From the NCBI RefSeq assembly GCF_019991125.1, contig NZ_JAGENB010000003.1, forward strand, positions 496,001 to 560,000: a stretch of 64,000 nt of DNA, read 5' to 3'. Positions within the stretch are counted from its first letter, which is position 1, and each line of letters begins with the position of its first letter. Below are positions 26,953 through 38,076 of the stretch, one piece after another. The stretch is from Phyllobacterium calauticae. GTDB lineage: Bacteria > Pseudomonadota > Alphaproteobacteria > Rhizobiales > Rhizobiaceae. The position numbers were made by a program, and so were the translations under genes. Under the pieces are notes generated by a model. That model ran no database searches. It was not told the DNA's origin and worked only from the letters and a program-made list of their open reading frames with translations.

Positions 26953-27464
26953 GGTCTCATTTCATCTGGATTGTCCCGTGCCATCATCATGGCAGGGCCG
27001 TAAATGGATGTGCGGGTATCGAAAGGGATAAAACCCGCCTTGGTATAGGCTTTGATCGCGCGCGCATTGGCCGGGTCCGGATCGAGGATCACGCGCGGCA
27101 CACCTTCGTCGAAGAGCAGGGAAACAAACTCGTCGATCAGGCGTGACCCATGTCCTGCATTGAGCAGATCCGGTTCGCCAATGAACTGATCAAGGCCCAG
27201 CGTGCCTGTTGGCTGATCCTGATAGGGATGATCATCTTCCAAATGCGGATCATAGGTTTGCAGGTAGCCGATGGGCCGTTCATCCAGCATGATGATGAAT
27301 GGCTCGACGGATATGCTGTCCATATGCGCCGCAATGGCGTTGAACTCTTCCTTGGGATCATTGCCCCACCATTGCGCCACGTGCGGCTCAGCCAGCCAAC
27401 CTGAAATCAGATCCAGATCGGCCGGCTCCAGCGGCCTGAAGCGGTAGGATGGCTCACTCGGCAT
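26949..27464 (-). CDS. GNAT acetyltransferase (AacA4-like)
   Basis: A 171-residue GNAT-fold protein related to aminoglycoside 6'-N-acetyltransferases and siderophore acetyltransferases. It carries [16 protein letters not shown] at the N-terminus, [10 protein letters not shown], and an acetyl-CoA-binding [12 protein letters not shown]. It overlaps hslV by 11 bases and hslU by four, so it is tightly embedded in the protease operon. This placement recurs in Rhizobiales as I recall, which argues for a housekeeping substrate rather than drug resistance; the substrate itself is unknown. Confidence 0.85.
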   Translation of the reverse strand: MPSEPSYRFRPLEPADLDLISGWLAEPHVAQWWGNDPKEEFNAIAAHMDSISVEPFIIMLDERPIGYLQTYDPHLEDDHPYQDQPTGTLGLDQFIGEPDLLNAGHGSRLIDEFVSLLFDEGVPRVILDPDPANARAIKAYTKAGFIPFDTRTSIYGPAMMMARDNPDEMRP

Positions 27465-28008
27465 CGATCGTCTCGAGCGTTACACTCGTATTGGTGAAGA
27501 TGCAGATATCGGCAGCTATCTCCATGGCTTTGCGGGCAATCTCTTCGGCGGTCTTGTCGGTGTCGACAAGCGCACGCGCGGCTGCCAGGGCATAGTTGCC
27601 GCCCGAGCCGATGGCCATGATACCGTGTTCCGGTTCAAGCACGTCGCCATTGCCGGTCAGCGCAAGCGTGATGGATTTGTCGGCCACGAGCATCATCGCT
27701 TCGAGGCGGCGCAGATAACGATCGGTACGCCAGTCCTTGGCAAGCTCGACACAGGCGCGCATCAGCTGGTCGGGATACTGTTCCAGCTTGCTTTCAAGCC
27801 GTTCGAGCAGGGTGAAGGCATCGGCGGTCGCACCGGCAAATCCGGCAATGACATTGCCTTTGCCGATACGGCGCACTTTGCGCGCATTGCCTTTCATGAC
27901 CGTATTGCCAAGGCTGACCTGGCCGTCGCCTGCGATAACCACTTTGCCGCCCTTGCGGACCGTGACGATCGTGGTGCCATACATGGTGGAGGGGTTGTGT
28001 TCTTGCAT
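27454..28008 (-). CDS. hslV: ATP-dependent protease peptidase subunit HslV
   Basis: A 184-residue proteasome-beta-like peptidase. The catalytic threonine lies in [15 protein letters not shown] near residue 11, after a short propeptide ([11 protein letters not shown]) that must be removed, as in other Rhizobiales. [13 protein letters not shown] and [14 protein letters not shown] are conserved. The ATG at 28008 has AGGAG seven bases upstream; an in-frame start at 28104 would add an unrelated tail. HslV dodecamers pair with HslU, encoded downstream, in stress proteolysis. Sigma-32 control is plausible but no clear heat-shock promoter was identified. Confidence 0.95.
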   Translation of the reverse strand: MQEHNPSTMYGTTIVTVRKGGKVVIAGDGQVSLGNTVMKGNARKVRRIGKGNVIAGFAGATADAFTLLERLESKLEQYPDQLMRACVELAKDWRTDRYLRRLEAMMLVADKSITLALTGNGDVLEPEHGIMAIGSGGNYALAAARALVDTDKTAEEIARKAMEIAADICIFTNTSVTLETIDAE

Positions 28009-28212
28009 TCGATTCTCCTTCAAGCAGGTCCGACTATGCCCCAAATGGCAGCAGATCGAACCCCTTCTGTGCAACTTATGTATGATGCCGCTCTGGAATT
28101 GCAAATCTGGAGTTGAACCTGCGCCATCAAAGCATTTGGAGATTCGTCAATCCTGATCTAGAAGGCCAGCATTAATGCCGTTTTTGCGAAACCCAGACGA
28201 CGGGAAACAGGG

Positions 28213-28821
28213 ATGACCAGTGCCAGCATGCGGACTGCGAAAGTAGAGCGGACCACCAAGGAAACCAGCATTGCCGTTTCGGTCGATCTGGATGGAACGG
28301 GCTCGTTTGACATTTCCACCGGAGTGGGTTTTTTTGATCATATGCTGGAACAGCTGTCCCGCCATTCGCTGATCGATATGGACATCAAGGCCAAAGGCGA
28401 TCTGCATATCGATGATCACCACACGGTCGAAGATACCGGCATTGCCATCGGCCAGGCAATTGCCAGGGCGCTTGGCGAGCGGCGCGGTATCAACCGCTAT
28501 GCTTCGCTCGACCTTGCCATGGACGAAACACTGACGCGCGCGGCATTGGACGTCTCCGGCCGCCCTTTCCTGGTCTGGCAGGTGCAGTTTTCCGCTCCGA
28601 AGATCGGCACATTCGATACGGAGCTGGTGCGCGAATTTTTCCAGGCGCTGGCGCAGAATGCGGGTATCACATTGCATGTGTCCAATCTCTATGGTGCCAA
28701 CAACCACCATATCGCTGAAACCTGTTTCAAGGCGGTCGCGCGCACCCTGCGCACGGCTATCGAGGCGGACCCGCGCCAGAAGGGCGTCATCCCTTCAACC
28801 AAGGGTTCGTTGAACGGCTGA
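28213..28821 (+). CDS. hisB: Imidazoleglycerol-phosphate dehydratase
   Basis: A 202-residue single-function HisB (no phosphatase domain), catalysing step six of histidine synthesis. The manganese-binding motifs are visible: [22 protein letters not shown], and later [12 protein letters not shown]. It opens an operon with a DUF2628 gene, hisH, hisA, hisF and hisE. It is divergent from hslV across 204 bases, where the operon promoter must lie. GGGA lies seven bases before the ATG. Length is typical. Confidence 0.96.
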   Translation: MTSASMRTAKVERTTKETSIAVSVDLDGTGSFDISTGVGFFDHMLEQLSRHSLIDMDIKAKGDLHIDDHHTVEDTGIAIGQAIARALGERRGINRYASLDLAMDETLTRAALDVSGRPFLVWQVQFSAPKIGTFDTELVREFFQALAQNAGITLHVSNLYGANNHHIAETCFKAVARTLRTAIEADPRQKGVIPSTKGSLNG

Positions 28822-28837
28822 GAAGAAGGGCTGGGAT

Positions 28838-29332
28838 ATGACCAGTTATATTGTTTTGGTACCGCCGTTGCAGGACAACCAGCGGCAAGATGACAAGACC
28901 GTCTTCATCCGCGACGGTTTTGCACTCATCGCGTTTTTCCTGCCGGTCCCCTGGCTGTTGTTCAATCGCCTGTGGTTCGAAGCGGCTCTGGTGTTTGCGG
29001 CTGTTGCAGCCATCTCCATTGTCGGTTCCTATACGGGGCACGGCAGCCTGGCGGAAATCGTCGCAGCGCTGCTTGCCCTGCTGGTGGCATTCGAAGCCAA
29101 CAATTGGCGGATAAGGGCCCTTGAACGGCGCGGTTTTGATCAGGCTGCGATCATCGATGCGCGCTCTGCTGCCGATGCCGAGACGGCCTATTTCCATAGT
29201 GAGGCGTTCGCGGCAGACCCTGAGCCGGTTCTGCCGGCAATCGATCTGGCTGTGCCTTCACCCGTCCCCGCGCCGGGAAAGCCGGTCGCCGGCGGCATGC
29301 TTGGGCTTGTCGGTTACCGGGGAGAGCGTTGA
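28838..29332 (+). CDS. DUF2628 family membrane protein
   Basis: A 164-residue protein with two or three hydrophobic segments: [35 protein letters not shown] and [26 protein letters not shown] follows, and then a cytosolic Pro/Ala-rich tail. This is the DUF2628 pattern. It sits between hisB and hisH, 16 bases after hisB and adjacent to hisH (stop at 29332, next start 29335). The function is unknown. Its fixed place in the his operon of Rhizobiales suggests cotranscription but not a role in histidine synthesis. Confidence 0.85.
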   Translation: MTSYIVLVPPLQDNQRQDDKTVFIRDGFALIAFFLPVPWLLFNRLWFEAALVFAAVAAISIVGSYTGHGSLAEIVAALLALLVAFEANNWRIRALERRGFDQAAIIDARSAADAETAYFHSEAFAADPEPVLPAIDLAVPSPVPAPGKPVAGGMLGLVGYRGER

Positions 29333-29334
29333 CC

Positions 29335-29985
29335 ATGCGTGTTGCCATCATAGATTACGGGTCAGGCAATCTCCGCTCTGCCACGAAAGCGTTCGAACGG
29401 GCGGCGCGGGAGAGCGGCATCGCCGCCACCATCGATTTGACCGCCGACGCCGAACGGGTCCGTACCGCCGATCGCATTGTTTTACCGGGGGTTGGCGCCT
29501 ATGCGGATTGCCGCCGTGGGCTGCATGCGGTGCCGGGCATGCCTGAAGCGATCCATGAGGTTGCGGTGGAGAAGGCACGACCGTTTCTCGGCATCTGCGT
29601 CGGCATGCAGCTCATGTCATCGCGCGGGCTGGAAAAGACCGTCTCTGCCGGTTTCGACTGGATCAAGGGCGATGTCCGCGAAATGGTCCCGTCCGATCCC
29701 ACGCTGAAAATTCCGCAGATCGGCTGGAACACTCTTCGGCTCACCAGGCCGCACCCGCTGTTTGACGGAATCAGGACCGGCCCGGATGGGTTGCATGCCT
29801 ATTTCGTGCATTCCTATTTTCTCGACGCTGAAATCGAGAATGATGTACTGGCAGTGACCGATTACGGCGGGCCGGTAACGGCCGCCGTTGCCAATGACAA
29901 TATGGCCGGCACGCAGTTTCATCCGGAAAAGAGCCAGGCTCTTGGGCTTGCTCTCATCGCCAATTTTCTGAGGTGGCAGCCATGA
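29335..29985 (+). CDS. hisH: Imidazole glycerol phosphate synthase, glutaminase HisH
   Basis: A 216-residue class I glutamine amidotransferase. It supplies ammonia to HisF for ring closure to imidazole glycerol phosphate and AICAR. The nucleophile cysteine lies in [11 protein letters not shown] near residue 87, and the catalytic His-Glu pair in [11 protein letters not shown]-terminal [13 protein letters not shown] is conserved. The ATG at 29335 is chosen over an in-frame TTG two codons earlier. It overlaps hisA by four bases. Confidence 0.96.
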   Translation: MRVAIIDYGSGNLRSATKAFERAARESGIAATIDLTADAERVRTADRIVLPGVGAYADCRRGLHAVPGMPEAIHEVAVEKARPFLGICVGMQLMSSRGLEKTVSAGFDWIKGDVREMVPSDPTLKIPQIGWNTLRLTRPHPLFDGIRTGPDGLHAYFVHSYFLDAEIENDVLAVTDYGGPVTAAVANDNMAGTQFHPEKSQALGLALIANFLRWQP

Positions 29986-30725
29986 TTTTGTTTCCCGCGA
30001 TTGATCTGAAAGATGGCCAGTGCGTGCGGCTGAAGCTCGGTGATATGGAGCAGGCGACCGTTTACAACGAAGATCCGGCCGCACAGGCAAAATCCTTTGA
30101 AGATCAAGGGTTTGAATGGCTGCATGTGGTCGATCTGGATGGCGCTTTTGCCGGCCAGTCCGTCAATGGTGCGGCAGTTGAATCCATTCTCAAGGCAACG
30201 AAAAATCCCGTTCAGCTCGGCGGCGGCATCCGCACCCTGGACCACATCGAAAACTGGCTGGCCAAGGGGCTTTCCCGCGTCATTCTCGGGACGGTCGCGG
30301 TGCGCGACCCGGCGCTCGTGATCGAAGCGTGCAAGAGGTTTCCCGGAAAGGTGGCCGTTGGTATCGATGCCAAGGGCGGCAAAGTGGCTGTTGAGGGCTG
30401 GGCCGAAGCCTCCACCCTGGGTGTTGTCGAGTTGGCACGGAAATTCGAAGGGGCAGGGGTCGCGGCAATCATCTACACCGATATTGACCGGGATGGTGTC
30501 CTGGCTGGAATAAACTGGGAATCGACGCTGCAACTGGCCGAAGCGGTGTCGATACCGGTGATTGCGTCAGGCGGTCTTGCTTCCATTGCCGATATCGTCC
30601 GGATGACCATGCCGGATGCCCGCAAGCTGGAGGGGGCCATTTCCGGCCGGGCGCTTTATGATGGGCGCATCGATCCGCATGAGGCCCTGGCGGTGTTGCG
30701 GGAAGCCAGGGAGCGCGCTGCATGA
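29982..30725 (+). CDS. hisA: ProFAR isomerase HisA
   Basis: A 247-residue (beta/alpha)8 barrel, 1-(5-phosphoribosyl)-5-[(5-phosphoribosylamino)methylideneamino]imidazole-4-carboxamide isomerase. Asp8 in FPAIDLKDG is the first catalytic residue, and the second is in [10 protein letters not shown] near residue 168. Phosphate-binding loops GGGIRT and IASGGL are intact. The start is inside the hisH stop codon (ATGA), and the end overlaps hisF in the same way. Confidence 0.96.
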   Translation: MILFPAIDLKDGQCVRLKLGDMEQATVYNEDPAAQAKSFEDQGFEWLHVVDLDGAFAGQSVNGAAVESILKATKNPVQLGGGIRTLDHIENWLAKGLSRVILGTVAVRDPALVIEACKRFPGKVAVGIDAKGGKVAVEGWAEASTLGVVELARKFEGAGVAAIIYTDIDRDGVLAGINWESTLQLAEAVSIPVIASGGLASIADIVRMTMPDARKLEGAISGRALYDGRIDPHEALAVLREARERAA

Positions 30726-31525
30726 CCCTCAAAGCCCGTGTTATTCCCTGTCTCGACGTGAAGGACGGACGTGTCGTCAAAGGCGTGAACTTTGTCGATC
30801 TCATCGATGCCGGCGATCCCGTCGAAGCGGCCAGAGCCTATGACGCCGCCGGTGCCGACGAACTTTGCTTCCTCGACATCACGGCCTCGTCCGACAACCG
30901 CGAAACCATCTTTGACGTTGTCGCGCGCACGGCCGAACAGTGCTTCATGCCGCTGACCGTCGGCGGCGGTGTGCGCACCGTTGCCGACATCCGCAAGCTG
31001 CTGCTTGCCGGCGCGGACAAGGTCTCGATCAATACCGCAGCGGTGAAGAATCCTGAATTCATCGCCGAGGCTGCGGACAAGTTCGGCAACCAGTGCATTG
31101 TCGTGGCAATTGACGCCAAAAAAGTATCGAAGCCCGGTGAGACCGATCGCTGGGAGATTTTTACCCATGGCGGCCGGCAGGCAACCGGCATCGACGCGAT
31201 TGAATTTGCCCGCAAGGTGGTCGATCTCGGTGCCGGCGAAATCCTTCTGACATCGATGGATCGCGACGGATCCAGGATCGGCTATGACATTCCGGTGACC
31301 CGGGCCGTCGCCGATGCGGTGCGTGTGCCCGTGATCGCGTCTGGGGGTGTCGGCAATCTCGACCACATGGTCCAAGGCATTCTTGAAGGTCATGCCACCG
31401 CCGTGCTCGCCGCATCCATCTTCCATTTTGGCACCTATACGATTGGCGAGGCGAAAGCCCATATGGCCGCGGCCGGCATCCCGATGCGGCTCGACCCCAT
31501 TCGCCCATTCACTGGAGTTGCGTGA
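30722..31525 (+). CDS. hisF: Imidazole glycerol phosphate synthase cyclase HisF
   Basis: A 267-residue barrel homologous to HisA. The catalytic aspartates are in [14 protein letters not shown] (Asp12) and VVAIDAKK (near residue 130), with phosphate loops VGGGVRT and IASGGVGN. It forms the HisHF complex and channels ammonia from HisH. It is slightly longer than the common 252-260 residues because of a C-terminal tail ([11 protein letters not shown]). It shares its last base with the start of hisE. Confidence 0.96.
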   Translation: MTLKARVIPCLDVKDGRVVKGVNFVDLIDAGDPVEAARAYDAAGADELCFLDITASSDNRETIFDVVARTAEQCFMPLTVGGGVRTVADIRKLLLAGADKVSINTAAVKNPEFIAEAADKFGNQCIVVAIDAKKVSKPGETDRWEIFTHGGRQATGIDAIEFARKVVDLGAGEILLTSMDRDGSRIGYDIPVTRAVADAVRVPVIASGGVGNLDHMVQGILEGHATAVLAASIFHFGTYTIGEAKAHMAAAGIPMRLDPIRPFTGVA

Positions 31526-31848
31526 TGACAAGCTTCACTCTTGCGGATCTGGAACGGATCGTCGCGCAACGCGCGGCGTCATCGGATACCAAATCCTATA
31601 CCGCCAGCCTCTATGCCAAGGGCATCGGGAAGGCGAGTCAGAAGCTGGGCGAAGAGGCGGTTGAAACCGTTATCGCTGCCGTATCCGGCGACACGCAAGG
31701 TGTTGTTTCGGAAAGCGCCGATTTGCTCTATCATCTTCTTGTTGTTCTTGGACTTTCCGGCGTCAGGCTTGATGACGTCCTGGCGGAGCTCGAACGGCGT
31801 ACGGCACAGACCGGACTTGAAGAAAAAGCCGCCCGTGGACATGGTTGA
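31525..31848 (+). CDS. hisE: Phosphoribosyl-ATP pyrophosphatase
   Basis: A 107-residue all-alpha MazG-like HisE, which removes pyrophosphate from phosphoribosyl-ATP in step two of histidine synthesis. The conserved [13 protein letters not shown] near residue 41 and [13 protein letters not shown] carry the metal-binding acidic residues. Start and hisF stop overlap as TGATG; a GTG just upstream is an alternative. HisI is not in the window, so hisE is a stand-alone gene. Confidence 0.95.
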   Translation: MTSFTLADLERIVAQRAASSDTKSYTASLYAKGIGKASQKLGEEAVETVIAAVSGDTQGVVSESADLLYHLLVVLGLSGVRLDDVLAELERRTAQTGLEEKAARGHG

Positions 31849-31901
31849 GCGCATCCATGTTTAAATCACAGGCGTTTGAACGGCAAAGGGATGGGGACGT
31901 C

Positions 31902-32858
31902 ATGGATCAGTTGGCACCCAGCGAATTTTCACCCTACCGGTTTTTCAGCGCGGAGCGCTGGGCGGAGTTTCGTGCCGACACACCGATGACGCTGACCTAT
32001 GACGAGGTCAAGCGCTTGCGGTCGCTCGGCGACCCCATCGATCTTGATGAGGTGAACCGGATTTACCTCTCGCTGTCGCGGCTTTTGTCGGCCCATGTGG
32101 AGGCAAGCCAGCTGCTGTTCTATCAGCGGCGGCAGTTCCTCAACACCGGCGATGCTTTCAAGACGCCGTTCATCATCGGCATTGCCGGCTCGGTGGCCGT
32201 GGGAAAATCGACGACGGCCCGCATTCTGAAGGAACTGCTTGCCCGCTGGCCATCGAGCCCCAAGGTCGATCTGGTGACAACGGACGGGTTTCTCTACCCG
32301 AACGAGGTTTTGCGCTCAAAGGGCCTGATGGAGCGCAAGGGTTTTCCCGAGAGCTATGATGTCGGCATGCTTTTGCGCTTCCTGTCGCAGATCAAGGCCG
32401 GGCAGCGCAATGTCAATGCGCCGCTCTACTCGCATCTGACCTATGATGTGCTGCAGGGCAAATACCAGACCGTTGATGCACCCGACATCCTGATTTTCGA
32501 GGGTATCAATGTGCTGCAGGTCCGCGACCTGCCGGAAGACGGCAAGATGGTGCCGTTCGTTTCGGATTTCTTCGACTTCTCGATCTATATCGACGCGGAC
32601 GAAAACCAGATCCATAAATGGTACATCAACCGTTTCATGCGGTTGCGCGAAACCGCGTTCAAGGATCCCAGCTCCTTCTTCCATCGCTATTCCACGATCT
32701 CGGATGATTCGGCTCTCGCCATTGCCGAAAACCTTTGGACCAGCATCAATCTGAAGAACCTGAAGGAAAACATCCTGCCGACCCGGCCGCGCGCTGACCT
32801 GATCTTGCGCAAGGGCGGCAATCACCTCATCGAGGAAGTGGCGCTCAGGAAGCTGTGA
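31902..32858 (+). CDS. coaA: Pantothenate kinase (type I)
   Basis: A 318-residue bacterial CoaA. The Walker [10 protein letters not shown] is at residues 96-104, with [21 protein letters not shown] and DFSIYIDAD conserved, and a C-terminal [11 protein letters not shown]. It phosphorylates pantothenate, the first and regulated step of CoA synthesis. The ATG at 31902 aligns with the normal N-terminus ([15 protein letters not shown]) and has GGGG five bases upstream; earlier in-frame TTG and ATG codons lie near the hisE stop. It follows hisE at once and may share its transcript. Its end overlaps alkB by 14 bases on the opposite strand. Confidence 0.95.
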   Translation: MDQLAPSEFSPYRFFSAERWAEFRADTPMTLTYDEVKRLRSLGDPIDLDEVNRIYLSLSRLLSAHVEASQLLFYQRRQFLNTGDAFKTPFIIGIAGSVAVGKSTTARILKELLARWPSSPKVDLVTTDGFLYPNEVLRSKGLMERKGFPESYDVGMLLRFLSQIKAGQRNVNAPLYSHLTYDVLQGKYQTVDAPDILIFEGINVLQVRDLPEDGKMVPFVSDFFDFSIYIDADENQIHKWYINRFMRLRETAFKDPSSFFHRYSTISDDSALAIAENLWTSINLKNLKENILPTRPRADLILRKGGNHLIEEVALRKL

Positions 32859-33459
32859 CCCGCCTCAACGTCAGGTTGATCCGGCCCGGGGCTTTCAGCA
32901 GCGTCGACGTGCCGGGATAGATCCGGTCAACACCGTGGAAAGCCAGCCGGCCTTCGTCTCCCAGCACGATGACATCGCCGCTTTTCAAGCGGATGGATTG
33001 GGTCTTCTCGCTGCGTTGCACGCCGCCGAAGCGGAAGAGGCAGCTGTCTCCAAGGGATATGGAGACAACGGGGGCGGAGAAATTCTGCTCATCGCGGTCC
33101 TGATGCAATCCCATCTTCGCCGTTTCGGCGTAAAAATTCACGAGGCAGGCTTCCGGAGCCAGCGGGTAGTTTCCGACCCTCTCCCAGAGGGTCAGCAGGC
33201 GTGACGGAATGGCGGGCCAGGGTTTTTGCGTGACAGGGTGAACGGCCTGATAGCGGTAACCCCGTTCCTTGTCCGTTACCCAGCCGAGCGCGCCGCAATT
33301 GGTCATCCGCACGCTCATTTCCTTGCCAGTTTTCGGCATGGCGGGAATATAAAGCGGGGCCTCGGCAACGATGGACCTGATTTCGTCCACAAGGGCCGCC
33401 TGTTCGGTCAGGTCGAGATAGTCCGGGAAGTAGCGAATGCCGGGCGCAAGCTGGAGCAT
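32845..33459 (-). CDS. alkB: AlkB-type DNA/RNA oxidative demethylase
   Basis: A 204-residue Fe(II)/2-oxoglutarate dioxygenase that repairs 1-methyladenine and 3-methylcytosine. The iron ligands are in HQDRDE (His119, Asp121) and FHGVDR (His175). The 2-oxoglutarate arginine is in RINLTLRRV near residue 193, and the substrate lid RGYRYQ at 66-71 is also intact. The ATG at 33459 has AGG upstream and matches the domain start; in-frame codons further upstream would run through a terminator hairpin. No ada-type regulator is adjacent. All key residues appear present. Confidence 0.92.
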   Translation of the reverse strand: MLQLAPGIRYFPDYLDLTEQAALVDEIRSIVAEAPLYIPAMPKTGKEMSVRMTNCGALGWVTDKERGYRYQAVHPVTQKPWPAIPSRLLTLWERVGNYPLAPEACLVNFYAETAKMGLHQDRDEQNFSAPVVSISLGDSCLFRFGGVQRSEKTQSIRLKSGDVIVLGDEGRLAFHGVDRIYPGTSTLLKAPGRINLTLRRVTAS

Positions 33460-33481
33460 GACATAACCTGACGGGAGGGAG

Positions 33482-33518
33482 GCAAAGACCCGGACTTGTG
33501 GACAAGCCGGGTCTTTGC
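33482..33518 (-). terminator. Hairpin after the LysM/BON gene
   Basis: A perfect 12-base stem (33482-33493 with 33507-33518) spans a 13-base loop that itself can form CTTG/CAAG. It follows the minus-strand LysM gene by 15 bases and precedes alkB. The T-run is short (TCTTTG). Confidence 0.7.
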
Positions 33519-33533
33519 ATGAAACCGGCGCTA

Positions 33534-33992
33534 TCAGTCGATGGACGGAATACGCAGAACCTGGCCGGGATAAATCTTGTCCGGGCTGGTCAGCATGGGT
33601 TTGTTGGCTTCGAAGATCGCAGTGTTCTTCACGCCCTTGCCTTTGCCATAGACCGCTTCCGCGATCTTCCACAAATTGTCGCCGCTCTTGACCGTGTAGA
33701 AGACGGGATCCTTGGCCACAGAACCGGTGGTTGTGTTGTCAACGGTCAATGCACCCGTGTCGACTTTGGAAATGCCCAGCGAATTGCCAACGGCAATGAT
33801 GGCCTTCTCCAGAATTTCCTGGTCGGTAACGCTGCCCTTGAGGATAGCCTTGTCACCTTCGATGACGACGTCAACTTTGTCCGTTCCGAGATTGTGCGAA
33901 TCGAGCTCTTTCTTCAAATCGCCCGCCTGTGGCTCGTCATTGCCGATGCCGACTTTCTTGCCGACTGATTTAACAAAATCGAATAGTCCCAT
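33534..33992 (-). CDS. BON and LysM domain protein (Kbp/YgaU-like)
   Basis: A 152-residue protein with a BON domain (about 30-90) and a C-terminal LysM (about 100-150, FYTVKSGDNLWKIAEAVYG). This is the layout of E. coli Kbp/YgaU, a cytoplasmic potassium-binding protein. The N-terminus MGLFDFVKSVGKKVG matches that family and is not a signal peptide, so despite the LysM a periplasmic role is not implied. AGGAGAG lies eight bases before the ATG at 33992. It is the only gene on its probable transcript unless alkB is read through. Confidence 0.9.
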   Translation of the reverse strand: MGLFDFVKSVGKKVGIGNDEPQAGDLKKELDSHNLGTDKVDVVIEGDKAILKGSVTDQEILEKAIIAVGNSLGISKVDTGALTVDNTTTGSVAKDPVFYTVKSGDNLWKIAEAVYGKGKGVKNTAIFEANKPMLTSPDKIYPGQVLRIPSID

Positions 33993-34101
33993 GTCTGGCT
34001 CTCCTTGTTGATTGTTCAAACCGACGAATAGCGTTGTTACATTCCCCATCGATCTTGAAAAGCAAAGAATAACGACAGTCGCTCACGTTCTGTTCCTGAC
34101 C

Positions 34102-34539
34102 CTAATCTCCTTTGACCCGTCCACGCATCTTTTTCACATCGGATCGTCCTGCTTTTACTTTGAGACGGCGCTCGACGGATCCCTTTGTCGGCCTGGTTTT
34201 CTTGCGCGGCGGCGGTGGCGGTTCTGCCGCTTCGGCGATCAATGCAACCATGCGCTCGCGCGCATCTTCCCGGTTGCGCTCCTGCGTGCGAAAGCGGCTG
34301 GCCTCGATAAGCACATCGCCGTCCTTGGTGCCTCTCTGCCCGGCCAGTTTCAGGAGCCGCGCCAGTACATCCTCGGGCAAACCAGCCCGTGCCGCAAAAA
34401 AACGCAGCTGCACGGCGGTTGAGACCTTGTTGACGTTCTGGCCGCCGGGACCTGCCGAACGAATAAAACTCTCCTCCAGATCATCCTCATGAATGAAGAT
34501 CCGGTTGGTGATTTTGATTTGGTTGCGGTTCTCGTCCAT
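34102..34539 (-). CDS. arfB: Peptidyl-tRNA hydrolase ArfB
   Basis: A 145-residue release-factor-like protein. The catalytic GGQ lies at 32-34 in SAGPGGQNVNKVSTAV. The lysine/arginine-rich C-terminal tail enters the mRNA channel of ribosomes stalled without a stop codon. ArfB (YaeJ) rescues such ribosomes as a backup to tmRNA. The ATG at 34539 fits the family N-terminus, though no good ribosome site precedes it. Length is typical. It lies between the LysM/BON gene and the pckA terminator and has its own promoter by implication. Confidence 0.93.
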   Translation of the reverse strand: MDENRNQIKITNRIFIHEDDLEESFIRSAGPGGQNVNKVSTAVQLRFFAARAGLPEDVLARLLKLAGQRGTKDGDVLIEASRFRTQERNREDARERMVALIAEAAEPPPPPRKKTRPTKGSVERRLKVKAGRSDVKKMRGRVKGD

Positions 34540-34593
34540 AGGGGATTGGTACCCTAATCTTTTCCGGGCGGAAAGGTTCTTTCCAGGCATGGA

Positions 34594-34628
34594 AAAGCAA
34601 AAGGCCCCGCTGGTAAACAGCGGGGCCT
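34594..34628 (-). terminator. Terminator of pckA
   Basis: An 11-base stem AGGCCCCGCTG (34602-34612) pairs with CAGCGGGGCCT (34618-34628). On the minus strand it is followed by TTTTGCTTTT. Confidence 0.9.
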
Positions 34629-34650
34629 CGATTGCGCAATGGGCATTGGA

Positions 34651-36264
<1,614 letters not shown>

Positions 36265-36382
36265 GTGTCCGCCGTTGTTTAAGAAGGTTCAGGGTCGAAT
36301 TCGGATGTGCCGCCTCATGCATCTTCCAGCATGAATGCGGTTACATCTGGTCAAAAGCAGAAAAAATGAGCAGTATCAAATG

Positions 36383-36430
36383 TTTAATCGATTTAAAGAA
36401 TTTAAATTTCTTTTAAATCGTTTTAAATCG
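36383..36430. promoter_or_regulatory. Repeated TTTAAA palindromes upstream of pckA
   Basis: Two sites share the plan TTTAAA-TCG(A/T)-TTTAAA: 36383-36397 (TTTAATCGATTTAAA) and 36412-36427 (TTTAAATCGTTTTAAA), centred 30 bases apart. A further TTTAAA lies at 36401-36406. The ten-base TTTTAAATCG is repeated in perfect tandem at 36411-36430. Central CG palindromes of this form are typical LacI-family operators; PckR is the likely binder by analogy. Confidence 0.6.
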
Positions 36431-36486
36431 GCAAAATCCACAGGGCAGCGCTGCCACTGGTTTCATCCGCGCACAGGACGTGCGAC

Positions 36487-36879
36487 CTATTCTTCGAAAC
36501 GGCTCGCTGTGTCACGATCGCGGTCGTATCGTTTCGCGAGCGGAAACGGCGGCAACCAGGACTCGCGACGGACGGTCCAGAGTTCATAGGTGGGCTTCAG
36601 TTGGTCGGGGGCATCCAGCGAGCCGAGGTTCACTTCGATTTCGTCCGCGGTGCACGCAAAAATGGACGAGCCGCAGCGGGGACAGAAAAACCGCCCGGCG
36701 TAGTCGCGCGTTTCACCGTCGATCGTCACCGCATCCCGGGGGAATATCGCCGACGCATGGAAAAGGGCTCCATGATGCTTGCGGCAGTCGAGACAGTGAC
36801 ACAGGCCGACCCGGTACGGGAGCCCTGACGCTACAAACCGAACGTTGCCGCACAGGCAACCACCGGTGAATCGGTCCAT
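36487..36879 (-). CDS. GFA (CENP-V/Gfa) family protein
   Basis: A 130-residue Mss4-fold protein with the full zinc-site pattern: CLCGNV near residue 8, CHCLDCRKHHG near residue 27, and CPRCGSS near residue 67. Founding members were described as glutathione-dependent formaldehyde-activating enzymes, but most of this broad family has no known substrate and I do not assign one. GAGGAGG lies seven bases before the ATG at 36879; longer in-frame starts lack this. It stands alone between pckA and chvI on the minus strand, where many rhizobia have no gene, so it may be a local insertion. Confidence 0.88.
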   Translation of the reverse strand: MDRFTGGCLCGNVRFVASGLPYRVGLCHCLDCRKHHGALFHASAIFPRDAVTIDGETRDYAGRFFCPRCGSSIFACTADEIEVNLGSLDAPDQLKPTYELWTVRRESWLPPFPLAKRYDRDRDTASRFEE

Positions 36880-37209
36880 GCTGCACCTCCTCTGAAGTCG
36901 AGCGGGTGGAATGTTTACGACGAACAGCGCTGTCATGGCAATTGACCGCCAAGGGCCAGAAACCAAATACATCCAAAGCGCGTATCCCCGAATAGGTTTA
37001 TACAATCGGCTTGTTACCCGGCAATGCCGTGCGCTTTTGTCGTCATACACCGGGAAGAAATCACTGCAGATGACGCGGGCAATTGCCTGCGGCCGTCATG
37101 CGGAAATCACAAAGGGTGACACGAGTTTTGATCTGTGCCACATTTTGTACCCAATTTGTCCGGCACAAGCACGGTCGGATTTAACCTTTTAAACAAGGAA
37201 AAGCAGGGC
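36880..37209 (+). promoter_or_regulatory. Upstream region of chvI (330 bases, no gene)
   Basis: Divergent promoter space between the GFA gene and chvI. No open frame here looks like a protein. Near the chvI start there is an AT-rich TTTAACCTTTTAAAC stretch (37180-37194). I could not identify a convincing -35/-10 pair or a ChvI-binding repeat by eye. Confidence 0.4.
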
Positions 37210-37929
37210 ATGAGGGAAATACCCGCAATGCAGACCATTGCGCTCGTTGATGACGATCGCAACATTCTGACGTCCGTATCGATTGCGCTTGAATCGGAAG
37301 GTTACCGCGTCGAGACCTACACCGATGGCGCGTCTGCACTCGATGGGTTGATGGCACGTCCGCCCAATCTGGCCATTTTCGATATCAAGATGCCACGGAT
37401 GGACGGTATGGAACTCCTGCGTCGCCTGCGCCAGAAATCCGATTTGCCGGTGATCTTCCTGACGTCCAAGGATGACGAGATCGATGAGCTCTTCGGCCTC
37501 AAGATGGGCGCCGATGACTTCATTACAAAGCCGTTCTCGCAGCGGCTTCTGGTCGAGCGCGTCAAGGCGGTGCTGCGCCGGGTCGCTGCGCGCGAAGGTG
37601 TGGCAAAGCCTGGCAGCCCTCAGGCCAAGTCGCTGGAGCGCGGTCAGCTTGTCATGGACCAGGAACGGCATACCTGCACCTGGATGGGTGAGCCGGTGAC
37701 CCTGACGGTCACCGAGTTCCTCATCCTGCATTCCCTGGCGCAGCGTCCGGGCGTCGTCAAAAGCCGTGATGCGCTGATGGATGCAGCCTATGACGAACAG
37801 GTCTATGTGGATGATCGGACCATTGACAGCCACATCAAGCGCCTGCGCAAGAAGTTCAAGGTTGTCGACGACGACTTCGATATGATCGAAACACTCTATG
37901 GTGTCGGGTATCGCTTCCGCGAAACTTGA
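37210..37929 (+). CDS. chvI: Two-component response regulator ChvI
   Basis: A 239-residue OmpR-class regulator. The receiver domain has phospho-acceptor Asp58 in [17 protein letters not shown], acidic pocket DDD near 14-16, and Lys in FITKPFSQR. The C-terminal winged helix has [15 protein letters not shown] and ends [10 protein letters not shown]. It is orthologous to BvrR of Brucella and ChvI of Agrobacterium and Sinorhizobium, which control envelope, acid response, motility and host interaction. The start at 37210 matches the family N-terminus; an ATG at 37228 with AGGGAA upstream is an alternative. Its kinase chvG follows 147 bases later. Confidence 0.96.
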   Translation: MREIPAMQTIALVDDDRNILTSVSIALESEGYRVETYTDGASALDGLMARPPNLAIFDIKMPRMDGMELLRRLRQKSDLPVIFLTSKDDEIDELFGLKMGADDFITKPFSQRLLVERVKAVLRRVAAREGVAKPGSPQAKSLERGQLVMDQERHTCTWMGEPVTLTVTEFLILHSLAQRPGVVKSRDALMDAAYDEQVYVDDRTIDSHIKRLRKKFKVVDDDFDMIETLYGVGYRFRET

Positions 37930-38076
37930 TTCTGATTGTTCCTGTTGTTTGCGTGTAAATGGGCGGGCGATCACGCGTAGGAATGTCAACCATGCGTGAT
38001 CCGCAGTACAATAAGATTGTCTCAGCGCATTTTGAGTGCGATGAGGCAGCCCAATTTACGATACTCTGAGGCAGAA

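Noticed and set aside
36402-36416. CtrA site TTAA-N7-TTAA upstream of pckA
   Set aside because: The spacing fits once, but the region has five TTAA units at varied spacing that are better explained by the TTTAAA-TCG palindromes. I keep the LacI-type reading.
36911-37192. Open frame of 93 codons in the chvI leader
   Set aside because: Composition is unlike the neighbouring genes, there is no ribosome site and no recognisable motif; treated as non-coding.
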